Counted from the first letter of the stretch, positions 16,401 to 24,946 are shown. The stretch is 64,000 nucleotides of DNA from Algoriphagus marinus (GCF_001936475.1 NZ_MSPQ01000007.1:1-64000); one strand, 5' to 3'. A program made the numbers and translations. Notes: a model not told the origin generated them from the letters alone.

Positions 16401-18902
16401 TACAAACTGCTCAGTGAAAACAGGGCAACCTGCAGAAAGCATTAATCTTGCTCTATAATATCCCGGTTCAGAAATAGTCGCTTCATTTCCTGATTGACTT
16501 ACAATTTTGAAAACAGGCTCCCAACCTAACACAGTATAATCCAGCTCATCCCCCAATACTAAATTGGTTGTTCCACCCTCTTCCAAAGGCCCAGTGGAGG
16601 TAATTGAAACCTTCTTTGATTCTATTATATTTCCTATAGTAACATTAACCGTTTTGGAGGATGTATTTCCTGATTGATCAGTTGCGGTAATCTCAACAGG
16701 GAACTCCCAAACAGGTGCGTTTGGATCCTGATAAATATCAGCGCAAGTCACTTCATTCCTACTTAGATTGAAGCCCAAAACTTCAGAACAATTGTCTCTA
16801 AAATCCACTACATAAAAATCAATCAAATCAAAAGAAACTTTCCCCGCCACCGGATCAAAAAGGAGAGTTGCATTTCCAGCATCAAAATATGGAGGGATTT
16901 TATCAAACACCCAGACTTTTGTTGACTCGGTCCATTCCTCTCCTGTTTGAGTGTTTTTTGAAGTAATGATCACCTCATTTTCACCGATATTCGAGCAGCT
17001 AAAATCAAATCCGACTGAAGATGTGTAAGTAAATGGATCAACAGGCTGTTCTTCCAAAAAGTCTTCAGGAGTCAGAACAGCATTTCCCCCTTCATCTAAA
17101 AACAAGGAAACGGAATCCTTTACCACAGGCACAAATTCGGCTTGATTAAGAGCTACCAATAAGCTCGTTTCATCAGGATAAACCCTGCGTTCAACACGCT
17201 GGAGATTATAGTTTTGATCCAAAACCGGAAAAGCATAAACAGGTGTAAAGTCAATTCTTGCAAATGGTTTTCCATCCTGCATTACTTTTACAACATTCAC
17301 TTCCAAGTGGCCATAGTGCTTTCCGCCATCAGTCAGAATCGGATTAGAGCCGGATGTATTCCATTGTTCTACGGAGTTTTGATCTGCAGTCCATTTCGAA
17401 TAAGGATTGTAATCAAGCGTATTTAGAGGATTATTTTTCCAATCCCGTTTAACAGCTCGTATTCCATCACCCGCTACACCCACATCATAATACACCACCC
17501 CTTTTCCATCATTGTCTTGATCGACGAAACTTCGTTCAAAAATCTCATCATGGCCAGAGAACACTGCCACAACTTCATATTCCTCAAAAAGGGGATTTAA
17601 TATCTGCATTGGCGTGCCAACTTGTCCCACACTCAATTCATGGTTTAAAGGAACTCCATGTTCTCCTGAGCTAAATGCGATATGATGGTATTGTATAAAA
17701 ATCAGCTGTCCTGACTCTTTTGCATCCTTAAGATTTGCTTCCAGCCAAGCATATTGATCTGATCCAGGACCAAAACTGCTAAGGTCATTTCCTCCTCTAG
17801 CCTTATAAGTTGCCTCCGTATAATTCTCCTGAGTATCTGTCCCAGGTACGGTAAACTCTTTTCCCTTCAACTTTGTCACTCCATCAAAATCAGATGCCAA
17901 TTGATCAGGAGTTCCATTGCTAGAGTCTACAGTCAAAATGGTGATTGGCCCATAGTCAGATCGATAATAACTCTGACCATGTTTTTGAAGAGGATCGCTG
18001 ACTGGAGTTTTGAAGTAAGCTTGGTATCTATTTCTGGCTACAACCGGTGCAAATTGACCTCCAGGCATATCGCCATAGCCACCATTTATCGCACCAAAAT
18101 TTTCCCAATTCCCAAAAGAAGGAATCACAGGATAGGTGCTAAATCCCTTATCAAACTCCCCGGCATTATGTCGGAAAAACTCATCCCAGCCTGGCTGATA
18201 TCCTCCACCTTGAACTAAATCTCCTGGCATGACCATAAAGTCAATATCCCTGGAATTAATAATTTTCAGGTTTTCAGCATAGCCCTTTTGCTCGGTAAGC
18301 ATGTAATTAGGAATCTCAAAGCCTTCAAGTGTAGTAAAACCAAACTTATCCTTCCACAGCTGAGGAATAGCAAATGGTCGAATTAGTGGCATACCTGGAT
18401 ACCACTCACGATTTGTAACCCTTCCTCTTGGTTCAGTTTCAGAATCTGCCAGAGCTACAAATCGGATCTTATCCCAGTCGGTTTTACTTTTAGGTGTCTT
18501 AAAAGATGACTCGAATACTGATCCCCCTAAAGAAACCCGATAGGACACGTTTATACCCGGGGGCAAAGTCATTTGCACTTGATAACGAAAAGCTTGATCT
18601 GACTGAAGCCAAGACCCTTTTTCTAAACCTGAAATAGTTTGATTCTTCTCCGCATCGGTATAAAAAATCTCCGGAACTTCTTCTCCGTTGACATTTTTCG
18701 AAAAAATAACCTCACCTGATGGATTTTTAATAATAATCTCACTTGATGCTAAGGTGTTGCCAAACCAGGTTAATTGGATTTTCCCCTGATCATAGACTTG
18801 CAGATACGGATAGACTCTGTAAGGATTAACCTCAAAATAGCTAGCTCCACTAAAAAACAACCCAGCGGCTAAAAGAAGAGAGAGAAAAAGGAATCTTTTC
18901 AT
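13491..18902 (-). CDS. Giant secreted purple-acid-phosphatase-like protein with four repeated modules and T9SS tail
   Basis: About 1803 residues from the ATG at 18902, where a signal peptide begins (MKRFLFLSLLL); an upstream in-frame start at 18932 would put ten polar residues before it. Numbers below count from 18932. An N-terminal fibronectin-like domain (about 38-150) leads into a phosphoesterase domain (about 155-600) with D163, GD at 237-238, GNWE at 274-277, HH at 416-417 and GHDEIFERS at 460-468. Purple acid phosphatases have GNHE and GHxH here, so the last metal histidine is Glu. Four modules of 240-315 residues follow, then a C-terminal sorting domain (YPNPADD to KVFIRRFIKR) for type IX secretion. 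A cell-surface or released phosphatase/adhesin is inferred. Confidence 0.82.
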   Translation of the reverse strand: MKRFLFLSLLLAAGLFFSGASYFEVNPYRVYPYLQVYDQGKIQLTWFGNTLASSEIIIKNPSGEVIFSKNVNGEEVPEIFYTDAEKNQTISGLEKGSWLQSDQAFRYQVQMTLPPGINVSYRVSLGGSVFESSFKTPKSKTDWDKIRFVALADSETEPRGRVTNREWYPGMPLIRPFAIPQLWKDKFGFTTLEGFEIPNYMLTEQKGYAENLKIINSRDIDFMVMPGDLVQGGGYQPGWDEFFRHNAGEFDKGFSTYPVIPSFGNWENFGAINGGYGDMPGGQFAPVVARNRYQAYFKTPVSDPLQKHGQSYYRSDYGPITILTVDSSNGTPDQLASDFDGVTKLKGKEFTVPGTDTQENYTEATYKARGGNDLSSFGPGSDQYAWLEANLKDAKESGQLIFIQYHHIAFSSGEHGVPLNHELSVGQVGTPMQILNPLFEEYEVVAVFSGHDEIFERSFVDQDNDGKGVVYYDVGVAGDGIRAVKRDWKNNPLNTLDYNPYSKWTADQNSVEQWNTSGSNPILTDGGKHYGHLEVNVVKVMQDGKPFARIDFTPVYAFPVLDQNYNLQRVERRVYPDETSLLVALNQAEFVPVVKDSVSLFLDEGGNAVLTPEDFLEEQPVDPFTYTSSVGFDFSCSNIGENEVIITSKNTQTGEEWTESTKVWVFDKIPPYFDAGNATLLFDPVAGKVSFDLIDFYVVDFRDNCSEVLGFNLSRNEVTCADIYQDPNAPVWEFPVEITATDQSGNTSSKTVNVTIGNIIESKKVSITSTGPLEEGGTTNLVLGDELDYTVLGWEPVFKIVSQSGNEATISEPGYYRARLMLSAGCPVFTEQFVFGELTEDYNQDIVLYLDESGVAELSPEDVLISDNPEILSNLILSQSKFTCEDLGSNDVKVTQGQLIDDPTNPGRFEDWIKVIVKDELPPVLTTKIPSLSFDLVKGELELNPEDFVESLTDNCGLSDLYLNKTNVTCSDYDSPIELILTATDNSGNITSESITINVTPFESQKISINPSGNFQGFIGEPIEIKLGDEFGFNLESWLKDGVPIEGANEKAILVTDPGTYWAKIIPDGGCSVLTEKVTITFSDLPFGEVKEFVELPLDESGKASLKPENVFISWPPADPNLDIKLSQSEFACSDIGEKQITITIKNLSGQTWEEKTIVKVQDNLKPVLTPKAFNADFDVTVGSLVLKPEDFIAELTDNCGVKEVTIDKTTATCDDLGKEIPISIKALDASGNVVEAVAILTLNRIETQKVSISGDSEFCEGSKGLLTLNSEAQFEVIKWRRNGLEIVGAKEKTLEIEVGGSYDAVIRYSGACVSETNSFVVEINALPTGEISREDKLLTAPTANSYQWYRNGEKISDAITKTYQVTQEGEYTVEITNAAGCKAKLGSVTFTADDFNQTVFPPIKSSVILELNQEGNATLKAENLFETWPLSDPSITVSIAKTDFSCVNLGENSVKVTLTDSKNQTNAKDVLVIVKDNLPPVFNSKSIELELDISIGKFELNPQLFYTDLIDNCGVKEISINRMSITCEDLGKVIPIEVRVVDNSGNVTEKISQLTVKAKNSAPVVISGPVEFCAGSASELTLNSTAAFEVLRWRRNGVEIVGQNGKVLTIEVGGIYDAVIRYQGACLAETAKYEVKVNPIPTGEIKPDGNKLVAPEGDFTYQWYLNEAPIPSATGRILTLFEMGIYTVELTNSSGCKAKLLPVEVTIAGILRQNPILSEELKIYPNPADDQVELEIKSDQSIDVKSLKIYSMEGKEVTSTVMISKSLNKNFQLDISGIAAGTYMVMLEGEDRKVFIRRFIKR
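13760..17115 (-). repeat. Four tandem protein modules inside the phosphatase-like gene
   Basis: Approximate borders are 17115-16370, 16369-15640, 15639-14690 and 14689-13760. Each unit begins with L-x-L-(D/N)-x-x-G-x-A-x-L-x-P-E-(D/N), continues with an (S/A)C-x-x-(I/L)G segment, D-x-(L/I)-P-P, a TDNCG-type motif and a DNSGN-type HYR motif, and ends with an Ig-like piece. Modules 3 and 4 are longer and closest to each other (shared RWRRNG / KWRRNG and SGACV / QGACL segments), which suggests recent duplication of the second pair. Confidence 0.8.
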
Positions 18903-18948
18903 AAAATCAGATTTAGAGTCCTGTTTAATCAAATGTACAAAAATGAAG

Positions 18949-20040
18949 TTACTCTATTCTGCTTTTCAGTACTAACAATTGAACAGAATTTAATGGATCT
19001 GTACTGAAAATGTAGATATTCCGCTGATCAATCCCTTTTCTTCCTTTCGGGTCAAAAGTAATTTTTAAATCCACAGACTCTCCGGGATTGATACTTGTCT
19101 TGGATATTTCCAAAACTAAACAATTACAATTCCCTTGAATCTTGCGAATTTCAAGTACTTCCCTCCCTTTGTTGGTCAAAGTCACTGATTTATTTTGAAT
19201 GGAATTTGCACTGATTTCTTTCAAATCAATTTCAGTTGGAGAAATGGAAAGCTGTGGAACTTGATTCAATTGATCCTTTGAAAGTGGTGGAAAATACTCA
19301 AACACATTAGCAATAACGTCCAAACGGGCAGCTTTTTCTCCTGCCCAGGTAAGAAGCACTTGATCTTCCGAGAATCCCAATTCTTTCTTAATCACAGCAT
19401 CATAGACCACGTCCAATAAGCCACGCTGATTGGGATAGATCATCTCTTCTTGTTGAAAAACCTTTATGTACTCGGGACCATTATAGATTAAATCCTTCCG
19501 CTGTATTGGTTCTGAACCAAAATTATAAACCTCCACTTGCTTCACTTTTGGGATATTTGTCAAAACCTCACCTAGGTTTACTTTAGGTAATCGGAACCCC
19601 AGAGTTCCTTCTTTACGGGGGTAGGTAAGAGCCGGGTTTTCTGGGAAAGGAATCGAGGTCCCCTCAATATATAAAGTATCTTGACTTCCTATAAGATTGC
19701 CTTTTACTACTATCATTCGGGAGAAAAATCCAGCAGTGGAACTTGGATCAAAAGAAACTAGAAGTTTCCCAGTTCCGCCTACATCCAGCGTATCTTTAGA
19801 ATAATCTACAGTTGTACAACCACAATCAGTGATCACTTCGTCGATGTAAAAAAGAGAATCTTGAGTATGTGTAAATTCAAACTCAGCAATCTTGGCGCCT
19901 TCTTCTTCCAGGACACTTCCTAGGTCTACTTTGTTGACTTTCCAGATCAATCTGGGGATTACAGTTTCCTGAGCGTGAATAATTTGCGCAGAAAAGGAAA
20001 ATAAAAGAAATAGAAAGATTGCTTTTTGAATTCTGAACAT
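18949..20040 (-). CDS. Exported DUF1573-domain protein
   Basis: About 363 residues from the ATG at 20040, at the start of a signal peptide ending near AQE; a GTG 15 bases upstream only adds five residues. Two DUF1573-type immunoglobulin-like domains are visible. The first has DCGCTTVDYSKDTLDVGG and the second NCNCLVLEISKTSINPGESV followed by ITFDPKGRKG, both in the usual CxC plus FDP pattern. The family is common and poorly characterised in Bacteroidota. It ends 46 bases before the phosphatase-like gene and may be its operon partner. Confidence 0.85.
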   Translation of the reverse strand: MFRIQKAIFLFLLFSFSAQIIHAQETVIPRLIWKVNKVDLGSVLEEEGAKIAEFEFTHTQDSLFYIDEVITDCGCTTVDYSKDTLDVGGTGKLLVSFDPSSTAGFFSRMIVVKGNLIGSQDTLYIEGTSIPFPENPALTYPRKEGTLGFRLPKVNLGEVLTNIPKVKQVEVYNFGSEPIQRKDLIYNGPEYIKVFQQEEMIYPNQRGLLDVVYDAVIKKELGFSEDQVLLTWAGEKAARLDVIANVFEYFPPLSKDQLNQVPQLSISPTEIDLKEISANSIQNKSVTLTNKGREVLEIRKIQGNCNCLVLEISKTSINPGESVDLKITFDPKGRKGIDQRNIYIFSTDPLNSVQLLVLKSRIE

Positions 20041-20110
20041 GCTCGCAATTAACACATAATTTCAACCGTTTTGTAGCCTGATTTACTTATTTTGCGCCAA
20101 AATTAGACCA

Positions 20111-21085
20111 ATGGCAAGAGTACTTACAGGCATTCAAAGTAGCGGGAGACCTCACTTGGGAAATATCCTAGGAGCGATCGTCCCGGCAATTGAATTGATC
20201 AAGCAAAACAACGAGGAGTCTTTCATCTTTATTGCCGATTTCCATTCCTTGACGAGTTCCAAAGATGGAGCGCTTCGAAAGCAAAATACCTTGGCAGTTG
20301 CCGCCGCATGGTTGGCTTTTGGTTTGGATATCGAAAAGACGGTTTTTTACCGCCAATCCAGAAGACCTGAAGTCGCGGAATTGACTTGGTATTTGAGTTG
20401 CTTCACTCCTTTTCCCATGCTTGCCAATGCGCACAGTTTCAAGGACAAATCAGAACGACTCTCAGATGTCAATGCCGGTTTATTCACCTACCCGGTATTG
20501 ATGTCAGCGGATATTTTGCTGTATTCGGCCGATTTGGTACCTGTCGGAAAAGATCAATTGCAGCACTTGGAAATGTGCCGAGACATAGCATCTGCATTCA
20601 ATCATCAAATAGGCGAAGAAATCCTAACCCTACCCGAACCCCGAATTTCTGAAGATGTAAAAACCATTCCTGGTACAGATGGGCAAAAGATGAGTAAGTC
20701 TTACAATAACTACATCGATATTTTCCTTCCGGAAAAAGCCCTTAAGAAAAATGTAAACAGTATTATCACTGACAGCAAAGAATTAGAGGAACCCAAAGAT
20801 CCAGATACTTGCAATGTATTCAAACTTTATAGCCTAATCGCCTCCTCAGATCAAACTGCACAAATGCGCAAGAATTACGAAGGAGGTAACTATGGATACG
20901 GACATGCTAAAAAGGAATTTATGGAACTGATTCTTGAAAAGTATGCTGAAGAGCGAAAAGCATTTGATTTCTTTATGAATAATCCAGAAGAAATAGAACG
21001 AAAACTTGCTGCAGGTGAAGAGAAAGCAAAAGCAACTGGAATGGTATTGCTACAAAAAGTAAGAGAAAAATTGGGATTCGCATAA
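20111..21085 (+). CDS. trpS: Tryptophanyl-tRNA synthetase
   Basis: A 324-residue class I synthetase charging tRNA-Trp. The HIGH-like motif is PHLGN at residues 14-18 and KMSKS is at 193-197. The opening TGIQSSGRPHLGNILGA block and the GKDQLQHLE segment are characteristic. Length is normal. A sequence TTTTG...TATTTTGC starting 42 bases upstream resembles a Bacteroidota promoter, though with short spacing. The gene is divergent from the DUF1573 gene. Confidence 0.96.
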   Translation: MARVLTGIQSSGRPHLGNILGAIVPAIELIKQNNEESFIFIADFHSLTSSKDGALRKQNTLAVAAAWLAFGLDIEKTVFYRQSRRPEVAELTWYLSCFTPFPMLANAHSFKDKSERLSDVNAGLFTYPVLMSADILLYSADLVPVGKDQLQHLEMCRDIASAFNHQIGEEILTLPEPRISEDVKTIPGTDGQKMSKSYNNYIDIFLPEKALKKNVNSIITDSKELEEPKDPDTCNVFKLYSLIASSDQTAQMRKNYEGGNYGYGHAKKEFMELILEKYAEERKAFDFFMNNPEEIERKLAAGEEKAKATGMVLLQKVREKLGFA

Positions 21086-21164
21086 ATATGATATTATTCA
21101 TCGTTTGATTTATGCTTCGCCCTTTGCCTGTCTCTCACAGAAGTCTTCAAATCTGAAACTCCAC

Positions 21165-21195
21165 AAAAAAACCCAGCTATTCACTGGGTTTTTTT
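21165..21195. terminator. Bidirectional terminator after trpS
   Basis: AAAAAAACCCAG / CTGGGTTTTTTT stem with a 7-base loop CTATTCA. It lies between the convergent trpS and the small acidic-protein gene and can serve both. Confidence 0.88.
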
Positions 21196-21214
21196 ATTGA
21201 TTATGGGCTAGTTC

Positions 21215-21637
21215 TTATCTACTTCTCCAAAGATCTTTTAACTGTCTGCCATTAATAAGCATCACAAATCGTGCGGGATTTGGAATCAATACAATTCGTA
21301 CATCCTGCTTATCAAACTGCTCCGACTCTATAGGTACACCTTGATGTCCGCTAACTTCATAACTCACGATTCCGTTTGCATCTGGTAGCAATGGCTTGTA
21401 GACGTTGGCAACATAAGCAGTAGGAAGCAACACATCCGTATCAGACTTCAATTTTTCCTGAATTTTCTCCAACTGATCCTCAAGAACATCCTCATATTTT
21501 TCATTGAAATCATCTTCCAAATCATGAATTTCCTCTTCTAAATCATCATAGCTTTCATGGCTATAATCCATGGCCGCCAGTTGGTTTCTTTTTTCTACAA
21601 TCTCTGTGAGGGCTTTGTCAAGCGTATTCCAGTCCAT
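21215..21637 (-). CDS. Conserved small acidic protein of unknown function
   Basis: 140 residues from the ATG at 21637. A TTG at 21664 would lie directly behind a promoter -7 element, so I reject it. The first half is an acidic, probably coiled-coil helix (about residues 15-80, with SYDDLEEEIHDLEDDF). The second half looks like a small beta domain, ending NPARFVMLINGRQLKDLWRS. No signal peptide or membrane segment, so cytosolic. I do not recognise a characterised family. Confidence 0.65.
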   Translation of the reverse strand: MDWNTLDKALTEIVEKRNQLAAMDYSHESYDDLEEEIHDLEDDFNEKYEDVLEDQLEKIQEKLKSDTDVLLPTAYVANVYKPLLPDANGIVSYEVSGHQGVPIESEQFDKQDVRIVLIPNPARFVMLINGRQLKDLWRSR

Positions 21638-21661
21638 TCGTATTTTTTTTAATTCGGATTG

Positions 21662-21690
21662 CAAAGATGGGCAATCCCTCTGTTTTCAAA
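21662..21690 (-). promoter_or_regulatory. Candidate Bacteroidota promoter for the small acidic-protein gene
   Basis: On the minus strand TTTG (21690-21687), 17 bases, then CATCTTTG (21669-21662), which differs from TAnnTTTG by one base and is followed by CA. It would place the transcript start about 15-20 bases before the ATG at 21637. It decides that start over the upstream TTG. Confidence 0.5.
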
Positions 21691-21778
21691 GAATAATTTT
21701 AGATAAATCTGGTCTTCAATGTAAATTCTTTGTTTGAAAACTGGCTTTTGAAACCATTAAATCGGATAGGCAAAACGA

Positions 21779-22747
21779 TCAACTTACTAGTAAAATCTTT
21801 CCGTTTCTTCCTTGAGTTTCGTAAGCTACTATTGCTTCTTTAAATTTCTCCAGCGGAAAGGTCTCTCCTACATCCACCTTAGAATCAGATGCTAGTAAAA
21901 ATCCAAAAACAGATTTAAAAGCTGTTTTCCGTTCGGAATCTGACATGCTTTCCATCCACGTAGATAGCCAAAACCCTTCTACAGTAATATTTTTAAAAAT
22001 CAAAAGACCACTATTTAAAGGGATATTTTCCAGACTGAGCAATCCAAAAACCATCATTCTACCTCCAGCTTTCAAGGATGCTAAAGCTTTGGCTCCCAAA
22101 ACACCTCCAACCGCATCAAAAACCACAGAAACACCTTCTCCAGTATGCTCAGCAATCAATTTTTGGAGTTTCTCTTTTTCAGTATTAATGACCAGATCAG
22201 CTCCCAATTCCTTTAAGTAATCCTTTTGAGAATCATGACGTACAGTACATGCAACCATAATTCCTTTTGCCTTAGCCATTTGAATTGCAAATTTTCCAAA
22301 AGCTGAAGCTCCAGCTGTGATTAAAAGCCAATCACCTGATTTCAGTCCACTTTTCTCAATCATTCCAAAAGCTGTCATGGGATTGACAAAAGCCTGACAT
22401 GCAATTTCATCAGACATACCTTGAGGGACCGGAATCACCAAGCTTGCAGGAATACAAAGATATTCCCGCCAGGTTCCGATAGCAGTAAACATCACTCGAG
22501 TCCCTACGGGGACTTTGCCTGCTTCATCAGATTTAGTGACCACACCACTCGCCTCAAAACCAGCACTGCTTGGTAACTTAGGTGTGATGCCATACATCCC
22601 TCGAACAAACATAATATCAGAAGGATTGATATTTCTTGCGACTACTTTGATTTGAACCTCATGTGCTTTTGGTTCAGGGATTTCGCTTTCGACTAGTTTC
22701 AATACTTCCAGTGGCATTCCACATGTTTCAAAAATTACCTCTTTCAT
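21779..22747 (-). CDS. Zinc-independent MDR-family quinone oxidoreductase / enoyl reductase-like
   Basis: A 322-residue medium-chain dehydrogenase/reductase without the structural and catalytic zinc cysteines of alcohol dehydrogenases. The N-terminal GroES-like part has SDIMFVRGMYG and SAGFEASGVV. The Rossmann part has ITAGASAFGKFAIQMAK at about residues 143-159, which binds NAD(P)H. Members reduce quinones, crotonyl-CoA or 2-enoyl thioesters. It is divergent from the acyl-CoA operon across 213 bases, so a shared regulator and a role in the same pathway are plausible. Substrate not resolved. Confidence 0.8.
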   Translation of the reverse strand: MKEVIFETCGMPLEVLKLVESEIPEPKAHEVQIKVVARNINPSDIMFVRGMYGITPKLPSSAGFEASGVVTKSDEAGKVPVGTRVMFTAIGTWREYLCIPASLVIPVPQGMSDEIACQAFVNPMTAFGMIEKSGLKSGDWLLITAGASAFGKFAIQMAKAKGIMVACTVRHDSQKDYLKELGADLVINTEKEKLQKLIAEHTGEGVSVVFDAVGGVLGAKALASLKAGGRMMVFGLLSLENIPLNSGLLIFKNITVEGFWLSTWMESMSDSERKTAFKSVFGFLLASDSKVDVGETFPLEKFKEAIVAYETQGRNGKILLVS

Positions 22748-22812
22748 ACGATTATAATTTGATTTTTAAAGGTCATATGGAATCTCGCTTCCAGCATAAT
22801 CACCCTAGTGTG

Positions 22813-22826
22813 TGACTTTTGAGTCA
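22813..22826. promoter_or_regulatory. Inverted repeat in the divergent promoter region
   Basis: TGACT-TTTG-AGTCA is a perfect 5-bp inverted repeat with a 4-base spacer, about 66 bases from the reductase start and 135 bases from the SDR start. It is a candidate operator controlling both divergent units. No regulator gene is adjacent. Confidence 0.3.
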
Positions 22827-22960
22827 TGCTCGATTTCATGGGTTTATATAGTTTTAGTTTTTTCAGATTAAATTCTTGTTAAAACTATCGATATATTCTG
22901 TTTTGCCCTGTCTCTTTTCTATTTTTTTATATCTTGAGTACTTAATAAAACCTTCGAATT

Positions 22961-23728
22961 ATGGATTTATCTTCAGTTTTTTCTCTGGATGGAAAAGTAG
23001 CACTGATTACCGGTGCCAGTAAAGGAATCGGATTTAGCATTGCAGAGATATTTGCTGCTGCTGGCGCAAAAGTGGTTCTGAGTAGTCGCAAGCAAGATAC
23101 GCTTGATGAAATGGCAAATCAACTGAAATCAAAAGGCTATGAAGCTACTGGAATCGCATGTAATGTGGGAAATATGGAAGAACTTCCACTTTTGGTAGAA
23201 AAAACCATTGCAACCTACGGTCAGTTGGATATTTTAGTCAATAATGCCGCCTCTAATCCTGTATTTGGACCTATCCATGAGACAAGTCTAGAGGCTTTTG
23301 ATAAAATCATGGACGTCAATCTAAAAGCTCCATTTGAACTTTGCAGACTTTGTTTTCCGCATTTAAGGAAGTCCTCCTCGGCCTCAGTCATCAATATCAG
23401 CTCCATTGGTGGAATCTCACCGGAGCAGGGTCTTGGAATCTACTCAGTTAGTAAGGCTGCATTAATCTCTTTAACAAAAGTATTTGCAAAGGAATGGGGA
23501 GAATCAAAAATCAGGGTTAATGTTATTTGTCCAGGATTGATTGAAACCAAATTCTCGGAAGCCCTATGGTCTAATGAAAAAATCATGTCCATGTTAATGA
23601 AGCAATTATCTATCAAGCGATCTGGCACGAGTGAAGAAATCGGCGCCATGGCACTTTTTCTAGCCTCTACGGCATCATCTTATTCTACTGGGGCGGTGTT
23701 CACTGCCGACGGAGGATTTACAATCTAA
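22961..23728 (+). CDS. SDR-family oxidoreductase, first gene of an acyl-CoA operon
   Basis: A 255-residue classical short-chain dehydrogenase: cofactor loop TGASKGIGFSIA near residues 18-29, NNAAS, the catalytic Ser in NISSIGGIS and YSVSK with the catalytic Tyr/Lys. The C-terminal STGAVFTADGGF is typical of SDR tetramers. It starts a four-gene unit with only 4 bases to the next gene. By analogy with LvaD or FabG-like proteins it would oxidise or reduce a hydroxyacyl/ketoacyl substrate. Exact substrate unknown. Confidence 0.88.
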   Translation: MDLSSVFSLDGKVALITGASKGIGFSIAEIFAAAGAKVVLSSRKQDTLDEMANQLKSKGYEATGIACNVGNMEELPLLVEKTIATYGQLDILVNNAASNPVFGPIHETSLEAFDKIMDVNLKAPFELCRLCFPHLRKSSSASVINISSIGGISPEQGLGIYSVSKAALISLTKVFAKEWGESKIRVNVICPGLIETKFSEALWSNEKIMSMLMKQLSIKRSGTSEEIGAMALFLASTASSYSTGAVFTADGGFTI

Positions 23729-23732
23729 TAAC

Positions 23733-24944
23733 ATGCAAACCCAAAATAATTTCACCGGAGATCTATCAGTTTTGCTAGATCGCTATAGGGATTTTGTCAA
23801 AACTTATTTATTCCCAAAGGATCTTGCAATAGTCCAAGGGCCATTTCGGGAATATTTACCCTATCTGAATGAGCTACGTGAAAAAGCCAAATCAAAGGGA
23901 CTTTTCGCTCCTCACCTTTCGCCTGAAGAAGGTGGATTAGGTTTGAATTTGGTTCAATTTGCTCAAGTCTCAGAAATTTTAGGTCATAGTCCACTTGGAC
24001 ATTACGTATTCAATTGCAACGCTCCCGACATCGGAAACATGGAATTGTTGCATCTTTTTGGTTCAAATCTTCAAAAGGAAAAATTTCTAAAGCCACTTCA
24101 ACAAGGAAAAATCAGGAGCTGCTTTGCGATGACAGAACCTTCATTTGCAGGGAGTAATCCGGTAAACATGGGAACCACCGCCGTCCGGGAAGGCAATCAT
24201 TATCGTATCAATGGTCATAAATGGTTTACCACCGCAGCAGATGGTGCAGCATTTACAATCGTCATGGCGGTTACTAATCCAGAGGCAGAGTCAAAATATC
24301 AGCGCGCCAGTATGATAATCGTTCCTCTTGATTCTCCAGGGTATCGCTTTGTAAGAAATATCCCTATCATGGGGGAAGCCGGTGAAGATTACCTATCTCA
24401 TGCAGAAGTCAAATTTGAAGATTGCATTGTGCCAATTGAGAATTTGATTGGGGAGGAAGGACAGGGTTTTGCTTTGGCACAGGAGCGATTGGGACCAGGA
24501 AGGATCCACCACTGTATGAGATGGATTGGAATCTGTGAGCGCGCATTTGATATGATGTGTAAAAGAGCTTTATCTCGTGAATTGGATCTAGGAAAGCCAC
24601 TTGCTGAAAAACAGACCATCCAAAATTGGATTGCTGAAAGCCGAGCTGAAATCAAAGCCAGTCGTTTGATGGTGATGGACACTGCGCAACAAATGCAGTT
24701 GAAAGGCGCTAAAGCAGTAAGAGAAGATATTTCTACAATCAAATTTTTCGTAGCTGACGTCCTGATGAAAGTCATTGATCGGGCCATTCAGGTGCACGGA
24801 GCACTTGGGATCACGGATGACACCTTGCTTTCATTTTGGTATCGGCATGAGCGTGGTGCAAGAATCTATGATGGACCAGATGAGGTTCATAAGGCTTCAC
24901 TAGCTCGAAGCATCTTGAAGTCTTATTTACCCCACAAAAAGTAA
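23733..24944 (+). CDS. ACAD10/11-like acyl-CoA dehydrogenase
   Basis: A 403-residue FAD flavoprotein with FAMTEPSFAGSNP, WFTTAADGA and RLGPGRIHHCMRWIG segments. The last motif and the C-terminal RIYDGPDEVHKASLAR are distinctive of the ACAD10/ACAD11/LvaC-like group. In place of the usual catalytic Glu of YEG-type motifs there is D380. Members of this group handle 4-phosphoacyl-CoA intermediates after a kinase acts. The next gene, 2 bases downstream, encodes just such a phosphotransferase, and in animal ACAD11 the two domains are fused. Family call is firm, pathway is inferred. Confidence 0.88.
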   Translation: MQTQNNFTGDLSVLLDRYRDFVKTYLFPKDLAIVQGPFREYLPYLNELREKAKSKGLFAPHLSPEEGGLGLNLVQFAQVSEILGHSPLGHYVFNCNAPDIGNMELLHLFGSNLQKEKFLKPLQQGKIRSCFAMTEPSFAGSNPVNMGTTAVREGNHYRINGHKWFTTAADGAAFTIVMAVTNPEAESKYQRASMIIVPLDSPGYRFVRNIPIMGEAGEDYLSHAEVKFEDCIVPIENLIGEEGQGFALAQERLGPGRIHHCMRWIGICERAFDMMCKRALSRELDLGKPLAEKQTIQNWIAESRAEIKASRLMVMDTAQQMQLKGAKAVREDISTIKFFVADVLMKVIDRAIQVHGALGITDDTLLSFWYRHERGARIYDGPDEVHKASLARSILKSYLPHKK

Positions 24945-24946
24945 TT

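Noticed and set aside
13760..17115. Repeat region as a CRISPR-like or satellite array
   Set aside because: Similarity is at protein level between long modules inside one gene; there are no short identical repeats with spacers.
18903..18932. Earlier start of the phosphatase-like giant
   Set aside because: It puts ten polar residues before the signal peptide that begins at the ATG at 18902.
21638..21664. TTG start of the small acidic protein
   Set aside because: It abuts a likely -7 promoter element; the ATG at 21637 lies behind it.
24398..24787. 129-codon open frame antisense to the ACAD gene
   Set aside because: Shadow of a strongly conserved acyl-CoA dehydrogenase.
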